Shown here: positions 26,761-37,255 of the stretch, one piece after another
Layout: each line of letters begins with the position of its first letter
Numbering within the stretch: position 1 is the stretch's first letter
From: Mycobacterium paragordonae
GTDB lineage: Bacteria; Actinomycetota; Actinomycetes; Mycobacteriales; Mycobacteriaceae
Direction: 5' to 3'
DNA: 64,000 nucleotides
NCBI RefSeq assembly: GCF_003614435.1
Contig: NZ_CP025546.1
Location: 2,170,001-2,234,000, forward strand
Notes under the pieces: generated by a model
The model's input: only the letters and a program-made list of their open reading frames with translations
Databases searched by the model: none
What the model was told of the DNA's origin: nothing
Made by a program: the position numbers and the translations under genes

Positions 26761-29700
26761 ATGCAAGCACGTGTCACCCCCATCGCGGTGATCGGTATGG
26801 GATGTCGGTTGCCCGGCGGGATCGATTCTCCCGAGAAGCTGTGGGAATCGGTGTTGCGCGGCGACGACCTGGTCACCGAGATTCCCTCGGACCGCTGGGA
26901 TGCCGACGCGTACTACGACCCTGAGCCGGGGGTTCCCGGCCGCACGGTGTCGCGCTGGGGCGGATTCATCGACGACGTGGCCGGCTTCGACGCCGAGTTC
27001 TTCGGAATCAGCGAGCGTGAAGCGACCTCGATCGATCCGCAGCACCGACTGTTGCTCGAGACCGCGTGGGAGACGATCGAGCACGCCGGTCTGGACCCGG
27101 CATCGCTGGCGGGCTCGGCCACGGCGGTGTTCACCGGGCTGACGCACGAGGACTACCTGCTCCTCACCAAAGGTTCCGGTGCTCTGGCCAGCCCGTACGC
27201 CGTGACCGGTCTGAACAACAGCGTGGCCTCCGGGCGGATCTCGCACGCGCTGGGCCTGCACGGTCCCGCGATGACGTTCGACACCGCGTGTTCCTCGGGT
27301 CTGATGGCCGTGCACCTGGCCTGCCGGAGCCTGCACGAAGGTGAAGCCGACCTGGCGTTGGCGGGCGGTTGCGCGGTGTTGCTGGAGCCGGACGGCAGCG
27401 TGGCGACGTCCGCGCAGGGCATGCTCTCGGCGACCGGTCGCTGTCACTCCTTCGATGCGGACGCGGACGGATTCGTTCGCTCCGAAGGCTGCGCGATGGT
27501 GCTGCTCAAGCGGCTGCCCGATGCGTTGCGCGACGGCGACCGCATCCTTGCCGTGGTGCGCGGGACGGCGACCAACCAGGACGGCCGGTCCGAGACGCTG
27601 ACGATGCCATCGGAGAACGCGCAGGTCGCGGTGTACCGCAAAGCTCTGGAGGCGGCAGGCGTCGCCGCCGAAACGATCGGCGCCGTGGAGGCGCACGGCA
27701 CCGGCACCCCGGTCGGTGACCCGATCGAGTACCGCGGACTCACCCGGGTTTACGGCACCGGCGGCAGTCGCTGTGCGTTGGGGTCGGTCAAGAGCAATAT
27801 GGGCCACAGCGAATCGGCGGCCGGTGCGGTCGGGCTGATCAAGGCGATCCTCTCGCTGCGGCACGGTGTATTGCCGCCGCTGCTGCACTTCAACCGGCTA
27901 CCCGAGGAACTCACCGGGATCGACACGGGAATCTTTGTGCCGCAGTCGATTACGCCATGGCCCGACCGCAGCGACACCCCCAGGCGGATCGCGGTGTCCT
28001 CGTTCGGGATGTCCGGCACCAATGTGCACGCCATCGTCGAGGCGGCCCCGGAACCGGAGGCCGCAACCGCCGCGGCGGCGCAGGGGCCACTGGTCTACGC
28101 GCTGTCGTCTTCCTCGGCTGACGGCCTGCGGACGAGTGCGCGGCGACTCGCCGAGTGGGTCGAGACTCACGCGGATTCCGTGACCCCCGCCGATCTGGGC
28201 TACACGCTGGCGCGCCGCCGGGCGCACCGGCCGGTGCGCACCCTGGTGGTGGCCGACGGTCTGACGGAACTCACCGGGCGACTGCGCGAGGCGGCCGACG
28301 GGGAGGACGCCCTGTATCGGGCTGCGGTGGCACACGACGACCGCGGGCCGGTGTGGGTGTTCTCCGGTCAGGGTTCGCAATGGGCGGCGATGGGCGCCGA
28401 TCTGCTGGCCGGCGAAGCGGTGTTCGCCGCCACGGTCGCCGAGCTGGAGCCGCTGATCCTGGCCGAGTCGGGCTTCTCGGTGACGGAGGCGATGACGGCG
28501 CCGCAGACGGTGACCGGCATCGACAAGGTGCAGCCGACGATCTTCGCCATCCAGGTGGCCCTGGCCGCCACCATGGAGCAGGCCTACGGCGTGCGTCCGG
28601 GCGCGGTCGTCGGGCACTCCATGGGTGAGACCGCTGCGGCCGTCGTCGCCGGGGCGCTGTCGCTGCAAGACGGCGCCCGCGTGATCTGCCGCCGTTCGAA
28701 GCTGATGGCCGGCATCGCCGGCTCGGGTGCCATGGCATCGGTGGAACTGCCTGCCAAGCAGGTCAATTCGGAACTGATGGCGCGCGGAATCGACGACGTC
28801 GCGGTGGCCGTGATGGCCTCGCCGCAATCCACGGTGATCGGGGGAGCCGCCGAGCAGGTGCGTGACCTCGTCGCCCGCTGGGAACAACGCGACGTGATGG
28901 CGCGCGAAGTCGCCGTGGACGTGGCATCCCACTCGCCGCAGGTCGACCCCATCCTCGACGAATTAGCCACTGCGCTAACCGATCTCGAACCGATGGAGCC
29001 CAAGGTTCCTTATTACTCGGCCACCCAGTTCGACCCGCGCGAACGGCCGGTGTGCGACGCCGACTACTGGGTGGACAACCTGCGCAACACCGTGCAGTTC
29101 GCCGCCGCGATCCAGGCCGCGCTGGACGACGGCTTCCGGGTTTTCGCCGAGCTGTCGCCGCATCCGCTGCTGACGCACGCGGTCGACCAGAACGCCCGGA
29201 GTCTGGACATGACGGTGGCTGCGCTGGCCGCCGTACGCCGGGAACAGCCTCTGCCGCAAGGACTTCGGGGCTTCCTGACCGATCTGCACAGTGCCGGTGC
29301 CGCGATCGATTTCGCCGTGCTGTTCCCCGCCGGGCAGCTGGTGGACGCGCCGTTGCCGGCGTGGAGCCATCGGGATCTGTTCATCGACGCCGAAGGCAGC
29401 GACGGCAGGACGCAGGGCGGCTGCACCATCACCGTGCACCCGCTGCTGGGTTCCCACGTCCGGCTGGCCGAGGAGCCGGAACGGCACGTGTGGCAGACCG
29501 ACATCGGCACGGCGACCCTCGGCTGGCTCGAGGATCACCAGGTGCGCAACGTCGCGGCGCTGCCCGGCGCCGCGTACTGCGAGATGGCGTTGGCCGCCGC
29601 GGCCGAAATCTTCGGCGAGGGACCAGGGGAAGTCTTGGAAACCCGCGACATCGTGTTCGAGCAGATGTTGTTGCTCGATGAAGAGACGCCGATCGACGCG

Positions 29701-32700
29701 GTCGCGTCGGTGCAGGCCCCCGGTGTCGTCGACTTCGCGGTGGAGTCCACCCGCGACGGTGAAACCACCCGGCACGCCACCGCATCGCTGGGCGCCGCCC
29801 GCGATCAGTCGGTACCGCCCGCCTACGACGTCGCCGCCCTGCTGGCCGCGCACCCGCACAGCGTGAAGGGGTCCGAACTGCGGGAGTCGTTCGTCGAACG
29901 CGGTGTCTCGCACGGACCCTCGTTCAGCGGACTGTCCATCGCGCACACCGGTGAATCCGGCGACACCACAGTGCTGGCCGAGGTCGCGCTGCCGGCGTCG
30001 ATTCGATTCCAGCACGCCGCCTACCACGTGCATCCCGCGTTGCTGGACGCCTGCTTCCAGTCGGTGGCCGCCGGCGTCGGCAGTGCCGCCGGTGACGGTC
30101 TGCTGCTGCCGCTGGGTGTGCAGAGCCTGCGCGCCCACGGGCCACTGCGCGATGCCCGCTATTGCTACACGCGGGTGACCCGGGCCGACGCGACGGGCGG
30201 TGAGGCCGACCTCGACGTGCTCGACGAGCACGGCACGGTACTGCTGGCGGTGCGCGGGTTGCGGATGGGCACCGGCACCACCGCCGGTGGCGAACGGGAC
30301 CGGGTGCTGGGGGAGCGGCTGCTGACCTGCGAGTGGCAGCAGCGGACGCTGCCGGAGGTCGACGCCGAAGAAGCGGGATCGTGGCTGCTGATCGACACCT
30401 CACCGGCCGCCGAAATGTTGGTCAGCTCGTTGAACGACGCACTGAAAACCGAAGGCGCGGAATGCTTCCACCTGCAGCTGCCGGTCGGCGCCGAGTTGGA
30501 GCCGCTGCGGGCGCAGTTGCGGGCCCGCTCCTTCAGTGGGCTGGTCGTGCTGTGTGGCCCGGTCGGCGGCGCACCCGACGACGGGGGCCTGGCGCAGGGA
30601 CGGGAACAGGTGCGCCACCTGGTGCGCCTGGCCCGGGAATTGCCCGAGCTGGAAGGGGAACTGCCCCGGCTCTTCGTGGTGACCCGGCAGGCCCAGTGGG
30701 TGTGCCCGGGCGACGAGGTCAATCTCGAGCAGGCCGGATTGCGGGGTCTGTTGCGGGTGGTCGGCAGCGAACACCAGCTGTTGCGCACCACGCAGATCGA
30801 CATCGACGAGCACATTCAGGGCGAGCAGCTGGCCGCGCAACTGCTGAGTGGGTCGGCGGAGGACGAGACCGCCTGGCGCGGCGGCGAGTGGTACACGGCT
30901 CGGCTGTGTCCGGCGCCGCTGGTGCACGACGACCGCCGTACCAGGGTGATCGATCACGAGACGGACGGCATGCGCCTGCAGGTCCGCACCCCGGGTGATC
31001 TGCAATCCATGGAACTTGTTGCGTGCGAACGCGTTGCGCCGGGTCCGGGGCAGATCGAGGTCGCCGTCGCGACATCGACGATCAACTTCGCCGACGTGCT
31101 GATCGCGTTCGGCAAGTTCCCCGTCGTCGACGACCGGGAGCCGCAGCCGGGCATGGACTTCGTTGGTGTGGTGACCGCGGTGGGCGAGGGCGTGGCGGGC
31201 CACCGGGTCGGTGACCGCGTCGCCGGCTTCTCCGAGGGCGGCTGCTGGCGCACCTACCTGACCTGCAACGCCAACCTCGCGATCACCCTGCCCGCCGGGT
31301 TGAGCGACGAGCAGGCCATCGCGTCGGCCACCGCGAACGCCACCGCCTGGCACGGGCTGCACGACCTGGCAGGCATCAAGGCCGGCGACAAGGTCCTGAT
31401 CCACTCCGCGACCGGCGGGGTGGGGCAGGCGGCGCTGGCGATAGCGCGGCACGCCGGAGCGGAGATCTTCGCCACCGCTGGCAACGATGCCAAGCGACAG
31501 ATGTTGCGCGACATGGGTATTGATCATGTCTACGACTCACGCAGTCTCGAGTTCGCCGAGCAGATCCGTCGCGACACCGGCGGCTACGGCGTGGACATCG
31601 TGCTCAACTCGTTGACGGGTGCGGCGCAGCGGGCCGGGCTCGAGCTGTTGGCCTTCGGCGGACGGTTCGTCGAGATCGGCAAGGCCGACGTGTACGGCAA
31701 CACCCGGCTCGGGCTCTACCCGTTCCGGCGTGGCCTGACGTTCTACTACCTGGACCTGGCGCTGATGTCGGTGCTGCAGCCGCAGCGGGTCCGGGAACTG
31801 CTGCAGACGGTGTTCCAATTGACGGCCGACGGCGTCCTGGTGGCGCCGCAGACCACGCACTATCCGCTGGCCGAGGCGGCGAACGCGGTGCGGGCGATGA
31901 GCAACGCCGAGCACACCGGCAAGCTGCTGCTGGACATGCCCCGCTCCGGGCGCGCCAGTGTGGTGGTGCCGCCGGAGCAGGCCCCGGTGTTCCGCCGCGA
32001 CGGCGCCTACATCATCACCGGTGGTGTCGGTGGGCTTGGCCTGTTCTTCGCTTCGAAGCTGGCGGCCGCGGGCTGCGGCCGGCTGGTGCTGACGGCGCGG
32101 TCGCAGCCGAATCCCAAGGCGCGCCAGATGATCGAGCGGCTGCGCAAGGCCGGCACCGACGTCGTCGTGGAACTGGGCAACGTCGCCGAAGCGGACACCG
32201 CGGTGCGGCTGGTGGAAGCGGCGACCGCCACCGGGCTTCCGCTGCGCGGTGTGGTGCACTCGGCGGCGGTGGTGGAGGACGCCACCCTGACCAACATCAC
32301 CGACGAGATCATCGACCGGGACTGGGCACCAAAGGTTTTCGGCACCTGGAGCCTGCACAAAGCGACTCTCGGGCAGCCGCTGGACTGGTTCTGCCTGTTT
32401 TCCTCGGGCGCCGCGCTGCTGGGGTCACCCGGTCAGGGCGCCTACGCCGCGGCCAACAGCTGGCTGGACGCGTTCTCGTATTGGCGCCACGCGCAAGGAC
32501 TTCCGGTCACCACGATCGCGTGGGGCGCCTGGGCCGAGGTCGGCCGCGCCACCTTCCTGGCCGAAGGTGGGCAGCTGATGATCACTCCCGAGGAGGGCGC
32601 GTACGCGTTCGAGACGCTGCTGCGTTATGACCGGGCCTACACCGGTTACATCCCGATCATCGGCGCGCCCTGGTTGGACGACGTGGTCCGGCGCAGCCCG

Positions 32701-33033
32701 TTCGGTGAGATGTTCAAGTCCAGCGGGCAGAGCACCAGGGGTCCGAGCAAGTTCCGCGCCGAGCTGATGACGGTGCCGCAGGAGGAGTGGGCCGGGCGGC
32801 TGCGCCGCCTGATCACCGAGCAGGTCGGGGTGATCCTGCGGCGCACCGTGGACGCCGACCGTCCCTTCGTCGAGTACGGCATGGATTCCCTGGGCATGCT
32901 GGAGATGCGCACCCATATTGAGACGGAGACCGGAATCCGGTTGAGTCCCAAGGTGATCGCCACGCACAACACCGCGCGGGCGCTGGCCGAGCACCTGGCG
33001 CAGACCCTGGCCGAGGAGGGCTCCGCCGGTTAG
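26761..33033 (+). CDS. mas: Mycocerosic acid synthase (iterative polyketide synthase)
   Basis: A 2090-residue iterative type I synthase that elongates fatty acids with methylmalonyl-CoA to mycocerosates. Domains in order: KS (about 1-430, FDTACSSG and EAHGTGTP), AT (about 530-830, SGQGSQW, GHSMGE, then VASH near residue 720, a methylmalonyl-type signature), DH ([11 protein letters not shown] near 925), ER ([17 protein letters not shown] near 1550), KR (TGGVGGLG near 1754) and ACP (GMDSLG near 2041). All reductive domains look intact, as expected for a fully reducing enzyme. The DH motif has Asn in place of the usual Gly, as in other Mas proteins. The AT serves as an internal control when comparing the Pps proteins. 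Confidence 0.97.
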   Translation: MQARVTPIAVIGMGCRLPGGIDSPEKLWESVLRGDDLVTEIPSDRWDADAYYDPEPGVPGRTVSRWGGFIDDVAGFDAEFFGISEREATSIDPQHRLLLETAWETIEHAGLDPASLAGSATAVFTGLTHEDYLLLTKGSGALASPYAVTGLNNSVASGRISHALGLHGPAMTFDTACSSGLMAVHLACRSLHEGEADLALAGGCAVLLEPDGSVATSAQGMLSATGRCHSFDADADGFVRSEGCAMVLLKRLPDALRDGDRILAVVRGTATNQDGRSETLTMPSENAQVAVYRKALEAAGVAAETIGAVEAHGTGTPVGDPIEYRGLTRVYGTGGSRCALGSVKSNMGHSESAAGAVGLIKAILSLRHGVLPPLLHFNRLPEELTGIDTGIFVPQSITPWPDRSDTPRRIAVSSFGMSGTNVHAIVEAAPEPEAATAAAAQGPLVYALSSSSADGLRTSARRLAEWVETHADSVTPADLGYTLARRRAHRPVRTLVVADGLTELTGRLREAADGEDALYRAAVAHDDRGPVWVFSGQGSQWAAMGADLLAGEAVFAATVAELEPLILAESGFSVTEAMTAPQTVTGIDKVQPTIFAIQVALAATMEQAYGVRPGAVVGHSMGETAAAVVAGALSLQDGARVICRRSKLMAGIAGSGAMASVELPAKQVNSELMARGIDDVAVAVMASPQSTVIGGAAEQVRDLVARWEQRDVMAREVAVDVASHSPQVDPILDELATALTDLEPMEPKVPYYSATQFDPRERPVCDADYWVDNLRNTVQFAAAIQAALDDGFRVFAELSPHPLLTHAVDQNARSLDMTVAALAAVRREQPLPQGLRGFLTDLHSAGAAIDFAVLFPAGQLVDAPLPAWSHRDLFIDAEGSDGRTQGGCTITVHPLLGSHVRLAEEPERHVWQTDIGTATLGWLEDHQVRNVAALPGAAYCEMALAAAAEIFGEGPGEVLETRDIVFEQMLLLDEETPIDAVASVQAPGVVDFAVESTRDGETTRHATASLGAARDQSVPPAYDVAALLAAHPHSVKGSELRESFVERGVSHGPSFSGLSIAHTGESGDTTVLAEVALPASIRFQHAAYHVHPALLDACFQSVAAGVGSAAGDGLLLPLGVQSLRAHGPLRDARYCYTRVTRADATGGEADLDVLDEHGTVLLAVRGLRMGTGTTAGGERDRVLGERLLTCEWQQRTLPEVDAEEAGSWLLIDTSPAAEMLVSSLNDALKTEGAECFHLQLPVGAELEPLRAQLRARSFSGLVVLCGPVGGAPDDGGLAQGREQVRHLVRLARELPELEGELPRLFVVTRQAQWVCPGDEVNLEQAGLRGLLRVVGSEHQLLRTTQIDIDEHIQGEQLAAQLLSGSAEDETAWRGGEWYTARLCPAPLVHDDRRTRVIDHETDGMRLQVRTPGDLQSMELVACERVAPGPGQIEVAVATSTINFADVLIAFGKFPVVDDREPQPGMDFVGVVTAVGEGVAGHRVGDRVAGFSEGGCWRTYLTCNANLAITLPAGLSDEQAIASATANATAWHGLHDLAGIKAGDKVLIHSATGGVGQAALAIARHAGAEIFATAGNDAKRQMLRDMGIDHVYDSRSLEFAEQIRRDTGGYGVDIVLNSLTGAAQRAGLELLAFGGRFVEIGKADVYGNTRLGLYPFRRGLTFYYLDLALMSVLQPQRVRELLQTVFQLTADGVLVAPQTTHYPLAEAANAVRAMSNAEHTGKLLLDMPRSGRASVVVPPEQAPVFRRDGAYIITGGVGGLGLFFASKLAAAGCGRLVLTARSQPNPKARQMIERLRKAGTDVVVELGNVAEADTAVRLVEAATATGLPLRGVVHSAAVVEDATLTNITDEIIDRDWAPKVFGTWSLHKATLGQPLDWFCLFSSGAALLGSPGQGAYAAANSWLDAFSYWRHAQGLPVTTIAWGAWAEVGRATFLAEGGQLMITPEEGAYAFETLLRYDRAYTGYIPIIGAPWLDDVVRRSPFGEMFKSSGQSTRGPSKFRAELMTVPQEEWAGRLRRLITEQVGVILRRTVDADRPFVEYGMDSLGMLEMRTHIETETGIRLSPKVIATHNTARALAEHLAQTLAEEGSAG

Positions 33034-33051
33034 CTGGGCGGGTCAAGCGGC

Positions 33052-33111
33052 GCGAGCAGACGTAAAATCGCCTGTTTTCGTGTTGAAATGGGCGATTTTG
33101 CGTCTGCTCGC
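33052..33111. terminator. Long hairpin between mas and the oxidoreductase gene
   Basis: The left arm at 33052-33072 and right arm at 33091-33111 pair over 21 bp; only one position differs, and it would be a G-U pair in RNA. The 18-base loop could add further weak pairs. It lies 18 bp after the mas stop, between convergent genes. There is no U tract, so the terminator role is inferred. The arm sequence (GAGCAGACGCAAAATCGCC type) resembles a short intergenic palindrome I associate with mycobacteria. Confidence 0.7.
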
Positions 33112-33127
33112 CGTCCCTACGGGCGCG

Positions 33128-33631
33128 TCACTGGGCAGCCGGCTCGAACACGAACACCTGGCGGAAGCCGCTGCGCTCGAGGTATGTGTCATGCGCGGGC
33201 CACATCGTAACGAGCCGTGGCATGTTGCGGTCGATCTCGGCCGCACTGGCCGGCCGACCGACGTACGTGGCGTTGCGGCCGCCGATCTCCACGCGCGCCG
33301 TCGGGTGAGCCAACAGGTTCTTCGGCCAGCTGGACGCTGTCTCCAGTCCGAAGTTCTCGCAAGCGGCAACCAGGTTTTCGCCGTCGCGGACGTAGTGCAG
33401 CGGCACCGTTCGATCCTTTCCGCTCTTGCGGCCCCGGGTGGTGAGCAACATCGTGGGCAGCTGCGGACCGCTGATTGACAAGCGGCCGCGGCTGCCTCGG
33501 ATCAAAGCTCGGTCCGCCGGGGTGCCAACGTGTTTCATCAACACCGCGAACCAGCGGTAGTGCCCGATCTTCCGGGTTCCCCACAGATACCAGCGGTACA
33601 TCTCGGTCATTGACGGAAGCCACCCTTTCAC
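33128..33631 (-). CDS. F420-type (nitroreductase/Ddn-like) oxidoreductase
   Basis: A 167-residue protein of the flavin/deazaflavin-dependent nitroreductase family. The signature LLTTRGRKSGKDRTVPLHYV, followed by ENLVAACENFG and SSWPKNLLAHPTARVEIG, matches the split-barrel DDN group, many of which use cofactor F420. GTG at 33631 overlaps the stop of the upstream gene (GTGA); the internal ATG at 33610, with GGGTGG upstream, would give 160 residues. It is the downstream member of a two-gene unit with the isomerase-like protein, opposite a PadR gene. Substrate unknown. Confidence 0.85.
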   Translation of the reverse strand: MKGWLPSMTEMYRWYLWGTRKIGHYRWFAVLMKHVGTPADRALIRGSRGRLSISGPQLPTMLLTTRGRKSGKDRTVPLHYVRDGENLVAACENFGLETASSWPKNLLAHPTARVEIGGRNATYVGRPASAAEIDRNMPRLVTMWPAHDTYLERSGFRQVFVFEPAAQ

Positions 33632-34449
33632 GCCGGGACGAAATAGGACTGCAATTTGAGAGCGAGCCAGGGCCGCCGCCCGCCCACGATGCGCAGGCCG
33701 CGACGAGTCGCGGTGAACGGCCCGATGCGTTGGTAGAGCAGTTGGGTGAGTGTCGAGGCCGGGGTGCGTAGCACCGCGTCCGGGCGATCCGCATGTCGAC
33801 GCTCACGCGCTTCGGCTGCGCCGCCCTTGATGTGCATCAGGTAAGGGCGCGCCCCGCTGACCTCCAGTGCCACGCAAACATTGGTGCTCGCCGGCGTTTC
33901 GGACCGCAGAAAGATGGGGGCGATCTGCATCAGCCCGCGCGCGATGAGCAGCATGTCACGTTCATCGAGATCCCATGGCGCCTTGACCGCACGCGCGATG
34001 TCCTCCCCGTGCAGGAGAAGCTCGCCCAACCAGTTCGTCTGTGCCGTAGTGCCGCCGATGAACCCGCCACCGTGAAACGGAATCGTGGGGCAGTCGCCGG
34101 CCAGCGTGTCGAAGTACCCGTCGATGTCCGAGGCAAGCGCGCGAAGTTGGTCGGCCAGCTCGGGCACGGGTCCCAATGCCGCTTCAAGCTCGGCCTGATT
34201 GAGTGCGGCCACCCCGGTGGGGGTGTCTGCGGGGTGATACATCCCGCCACGCGCGACCTCGCAATAACGGTTGGCGATGGTCAGCACGTGAGCAGCCACC
34301 TGCTGCACGGTCCAGCGTGAGCCGGGCGGCCGCGCCAGTGGATCGGCCGTCCGAATCAGTCGATCAAACCGATTCTGTGCCAGCGCAATTCGCTCCCGAA
34401 GCTCCTCCCGGGTGGTGTCGGTCAGCGCGACATAACCGGTGTCGTTCAT
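33628..34449 (-). CDS. Maleylpyruvate isomerase-like, mycothiol-dependent (DinB-fold) protein
   Basis: A 273-residue protein with an N-terminal four-helix DinB/MDMPI domain: GSRWTVQQVAAHVLTIANRY, then FIGGTTAQTNWLGELLLHGEDIARA, which supply the spaced metal-binding histidines. The second half looks like an SCP2-type C-terminal domain. Such proteins use mycothiol, the actinobacterial thiol. ATG at 34449 was chosen because AGCAGG lies about 8 bases upstream; ATG at 34455 is also possible. It is read divergently from padR, with two palindromes between them, and its stop overlaps the oxidoreductase start. Confidence 0.82.
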   Translation of the reverse strand: MNDTGYVALTDTTREELRERIALAQNRFDRLIRTADPLARPPGSRWTVQQVAAHVLTIANRYCEVARGGMYHPADTPTGVAALNQAELEAALGPVPELADQLRALASDIDGYFDTLAGDCPTIPFHGGGFIGGTTAQTNWLGELLLHGEDIARAVKAPWDLDERDMLLIARGLMQIAPIFLRSETPASTNVCVALEVSGARPYLMHIKGGAAEARERRHADRPDAVLRTPASTLTQLLYQRIGPFTATRRGLRIVGGRRPWLALKLQSYFVPA

Positions 34450-34464
34450 CGTCATCACCTGCTT

Positions 34465-34479
34465 ACTCCACTGTGGAGT
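34465..34479. promoter_or_regulatory. PadR-type operator, site 1
   Basis: ACTCCA-CTG-TGGAGT is a perfect palindrome with a 3-bp spacer, in the 46-63 bp between divergent isomerase-like and padR starts. A second site with the same arms is centred 22 bp away. Confidence 0.8.
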
Positions 34480-34486
34480 GAAGATT

Positions 34487-34501
34487 ACTCCACAATGGAG
34501 T
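34487..34501. promoter_or_regulatory. PadR-type operator, site 2
   Basis: ACTCCA-CAA-TGGAGT has the same arms as site 1 and lies on the same face of the helix (22 bp, about two turns). It overlaps the candidate ATG at 34495, so binding would also repress padR. Confidence 0.8.
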
Positions 34502-34512
34502 ATTGTCAAGGA

Positions 34513-35142
34513 ATGACTTCGCGCCCTACGGCTACGTCATTCGCGCTGCTCGGCCTCATCGGCGTGAAGCCGTGGACCGCCTACGAACTCGTCGCGCAGG
34601 CGCGGCGCAGCCTGCACTTCTTCTGGCCGCGCTCGGAGGCGCATCTTTACGCCGAGCTCAAACGTCTCGTGGAGCGTGGGCACGCGAATGCCGAATTGGT
34701 GGAGGGCAAACGACGGCAACGAACGCTGTACACCATCACCCCGGCAGGACGCTCCGCGTTGACGGAATGGCTCGCGACCGCGCCGGCCGCGCCGGCCATC
34801 GAGGTCGAAGCGTTGCTGCGTATGCTGCTGGCCGATCAGGGAAGCTTGCCGGATCTGCGCGCCGCGCTTGCCACGACCTCGCGCCAGGCACGCGAAATGC
34901 GCGACGACGCAATCAATCTGGGCGAAGAACTGCTCGGCGCCGGTGGCCCGTTCCCGCAGCGGCTGCACCTCACCGAGCGGGTGGTGGCGCTGTACGGCGA
35001 GTTTCTGCTGCTGTTGATCCGGTGGTGTGATGAGACCTCGGACGAAGTGGCGAAATGGTCAGACACCCGCGACCTCGGGCTGACTCCGCAGGGACGCGAC
35101 CGTCTCGAAAATCTCGTCGATCGGGCCCGAGAGATCCCCTAG
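34513..35142 (+). CDS. PadR family transcriptional regulator
   Basis: A 209-residue PadR-type regulator. The winged helix is at the N-terminus (SFALLGLIGVKPWTAYELVAQ, then HLYAELKRLVERGHANAELV and LYTITPAGRSALTEWL). The C-terminal helical part (about 90-200) would form the dimer. I prefer the ATG at 34513, although AAGGA directly abuts it; the in-frame ATG at 34495 lies in an operator and would add six residues. It probably represses the divergent mycothiol/F420-enzyme pair and itself through the two adjacent palindromes. Inducer unknown. It converges with papA5, leaving 25 bases. Confidence 0.9.
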   Translation: MTSRPTATSFALLGLIGVKPWTAYELVAQARRSLHFFWPRSEAHLYAELKRLVERGHANAELVEGKRRQRTLYTITPAGRSALTEWLATAPAAPAIEVEALLRMLLADQGSLPDLRAALATTSRQAREMRDDAINLGEELLGAGGPFPQRLHLTERVVALYGEFLLLLIRWCDETSDEVAKWSDTRDLGLTPQGRDRLENLVDRAREIP

Positions 35143-35167
35143 ATGGCGCGTTGAGTGGCCCTCCCGA

Positions 35168-36430
35168 TCACTCCACGGCCCATCCGTAGTCCGACGGCGC
35201 GCTGCACAACAGCTCGCGGATGGCGTCGAGTGAGTCCTTGCGCTGCGGCGAGTGGCCGTGGTTCTCGATCACCAGGTGACCGCCGGACATACCGCACCCG
35301 TAGAAGTCCAGCGGCACCGTGATCGAGCAATAGAACTGTCCGCGAAAGCCTTCCAGTTCGATGCCGGACGGCATCCGCACGTTCGGCAGTGCGCTGACGT
35401 CGGTGCAGAAGACCAGCGGCGGCAGCCCGGCCGGTGTTCCCTCGAACGCCACACCGAAGTTGAGCCCGGACTGCTGCACGACGCCGTCGGCGATGTCGGA
35501 CCGGAATGTGGCGCCGATATCGGTTGCGAGATCGACGATGTCGGTGTCGGGCCCGACCTCGGCCAGGTAGGTGGCCACTCCCACCAGGTTGGTGGCCTCG
35601 GTCGGAGCGACCGGCGGGCTGAGGAAATACCGCAGATCGACGGGGTAGACGTAGGGGATCGGAACGTGCGGCGTTTCCCGCAGCCGCCACTCGGTCATCA
35701 AGATCGCGGCGGCCACCACGGTGTTGACGCTGACCCGGTTTTCGCGGGCGAACTCCACCAGGTCCGCGGTTTCCTGCTCGTCGAGCCGGATCCGGCTGAC
35801 CGGAACGGCTTGCGGGAAGCCAGGAGTCGCGACCAGGGCCGGCTTCACCGAGGGTGGCAGGTCGTAGGCGAACATCACCGGCAGGAAGCGTTCGACGCCG
35901 GTCATGCCGAGCCTCTTGACGTTTCGCTGCTCGAGCACCACCTCCAGCGGCTGCGGCGCGGGCTGCGGGTTGACCGGGCCCGGGTCGCCGGTGGTGACCA
36001 CATCGGTGTAGCGGGAGAACAATTCGTCGAGCAGCCCCGCGCCGTGATGACCGTCGGCGATGCTGTGGTGGAAGTAGATGGTCAGCTCGGAGCTGTTCTC
36101 GTGCAGCGCCAGGCGCACATTGAACAGCGTCTGGGCCTGGTCCAGCTTGATTTCGCGAGCGGCGCTGCCAGCGGCGCCTTCGGGGCCCTCCTCCACCACG
36201 ATTCCGGGGTGCAGCATGTCGTCGGAGACGAGATTCCAACTGCCGTCCGGCCCTTGCTCGAGGTGACTGGCCAGGATCGGGTGCGCATCGACGAGGGCGT
36301 CGAACGCCTCCGACAGCGCGTCAGCCTCGACCCGGCCGCGCAGTTCGACCGTGACGGCGGTGAAAACCTCGTACTGCGCGAACACTTCCTCGCTGCGGGA
36401 CAACTTTCGGATCACGGATCCGGGAAACAC
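35168..36430 (-). CDS. papA5: Phthiocerol diester acyltransferase PapA5
   Basis: A 420-residue condensation-fold acyltransferase that transfers mycocerosates from Mas onto the two hydroxyls of the phthiocerol chain. The catalytic HHxxxD motif is HHSIAD at residues 121-126, with a second channel marked by PVDLRYFLSP and FGVAFEGTPAGLPPLV. Length and sequence agree with PapA5. GTG at 36430 sits 21 bases after the drrC stop, so it is the last gene of the long pps operon. It depends on Mas for acyl donors and on PpsA-E for the acceptor. Confidence 0.95.
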   Translation of the reverse strand: MFPGSVIRKLSRSEEVFAQYEVFTAVTVELRGRVEADALSEAFDALVDAHPILASHLEQGPDGSWNLVSDDMLHPGIVVEEGPEGAAGSAAREIKLDQAQTLFNVRLALHENSSELTIYFHHSIADGHHGAGLLDELFSRYTDVVTTGDPGPVNPQPAPQPLEVVLEQRNVKRLGMTGVERFLPVMFAYDLPPSVKPALVATPGFPQAVPVSRIRLDEQETADLVEFARENRVSVNTVVAAAILMTEWRLRETPHVPIPYVYPVDLRYFLSPPVAPTEATNLVGVATYLAEVGPDTDIVDLATDIGATFRSDIADGVVQQSGLNFGVAFEGTPAGLPPLVFCTDVSALPNVRMPSGIELEGFRGQFYCSITVPLDFYGCGMSGGHLVIENHGHSPQRKDSLDAIRELLCSAPSDYGWAVE

Positions 36431-36451
36431 GTGAGATTCCGGCCTTTCGTG

Positions 36452-37255
36452 TCAGTGCGTGCTGGCTCGTCGGTAACCGATGGCCATGGGGACGACGCAG
36501 ACGCCGGCGATTCCGGCGCTCCACAGCAGCGTCGCGATCATCGGCGCCAGTACCGGACCGCCCGCTGAGAGCCCGCGCATCGCCGTGATCGCGTAGCTCA
36601 CCGGCTGGTGCGCGACGATGGGCCGAATCCATTCCGGGTACTGGTTCACCGGCAGCAGGCCGGTGGAGAAGAAGATCAGCAGCAGCTGCCACAGCTCGAC
36701 CGCCTCGACCACCAGGGTCTTGGAGGTGAACAGCGCGATGGTGGTGGTGAGTGCGGCAAACGCCATGCCGAGGATCACCGGGACGCCAAGCCACATCAGG
36801 GTGGCCAGCGCGCCGCCGCGGAAGCGGAAACCCAGCGCCACGCCCGCGCCGAGCATCACACCGGTGGTGATCAGGATGCGGATCGCCTCGGCGATGATCC
36901 GCGCCAACGGGCCCGACGCCCGGTGCACCGGCATCACCCACAGCCGGGTCAGCAGGCCGCTCTGCTGCTCACGCATCAGGTCGATCGCGACGAACGCCGA
37001 ACCACTCACCGCCCCACCCAATGCCAGCAGCGGGACGATGCTGTACAGCGCGCTGTCGTGGGTCATGGCGTAGATGAGATTGCCCAGCACCACATAGAGC
37101 ACCAGCATGAAGGCCACCGGCAGCACCAGCGCTTCCATCACGGTGACCAGGTCGCGGCCCCACCGGGTGAGGATGCGCTGGGTCTGCACCAGCGTCTGCG
37201 TCAGCAGCAGCCGTACCGAGCTTTCCGGCGCCCGCACCGCAACCGTCGCGGTCAT
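36452..37255 (-). CDS. drrC: ABC-2 type transporter permease DrrC
   Basis: A 267-residue integral membrane subunit with six predicted helices of the ABC-2 family, including VLPVAFMLVLYVVLGNLIY, a cytoplasmic MREQQSGLLTRLWVMPVHR segment and PVNQYPEWIRPIVAHQPVSY near the C-terminus. It forms the DIM-linked transporter with DrrA and DrrB. ATG at 37255 overlaps the drrB stop by four bases (ATGA). The C-terminus ends RRASTH. Loss of DrrC in M. tuberculosis blocks DIM translocation. Confidence 0.94.
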   Translation of the reverse strand: MTATVAVRAPESSVRLLLTQTLVQTQRILTRWGRDLVTVMEALVLPVAFMLVLYVVLGNLIYAMTHDSALYSIVPLLALGGAVSGSAFVAIDLMREQQSGLLTRLWVMPVHRASGPLARIIAEAIRILITTGVMLGAGVALGFRFRGGALATLMWLGVPVILGMAFAALTTTIALFTSKTLVVEAVELWQLLLIFFSTGLLPVNQYPEWIRPIVAHQPVSYAITAMRGLSAGGPVLAPMIATLLWSAGIAGVCVVPMAIGYRRASTH

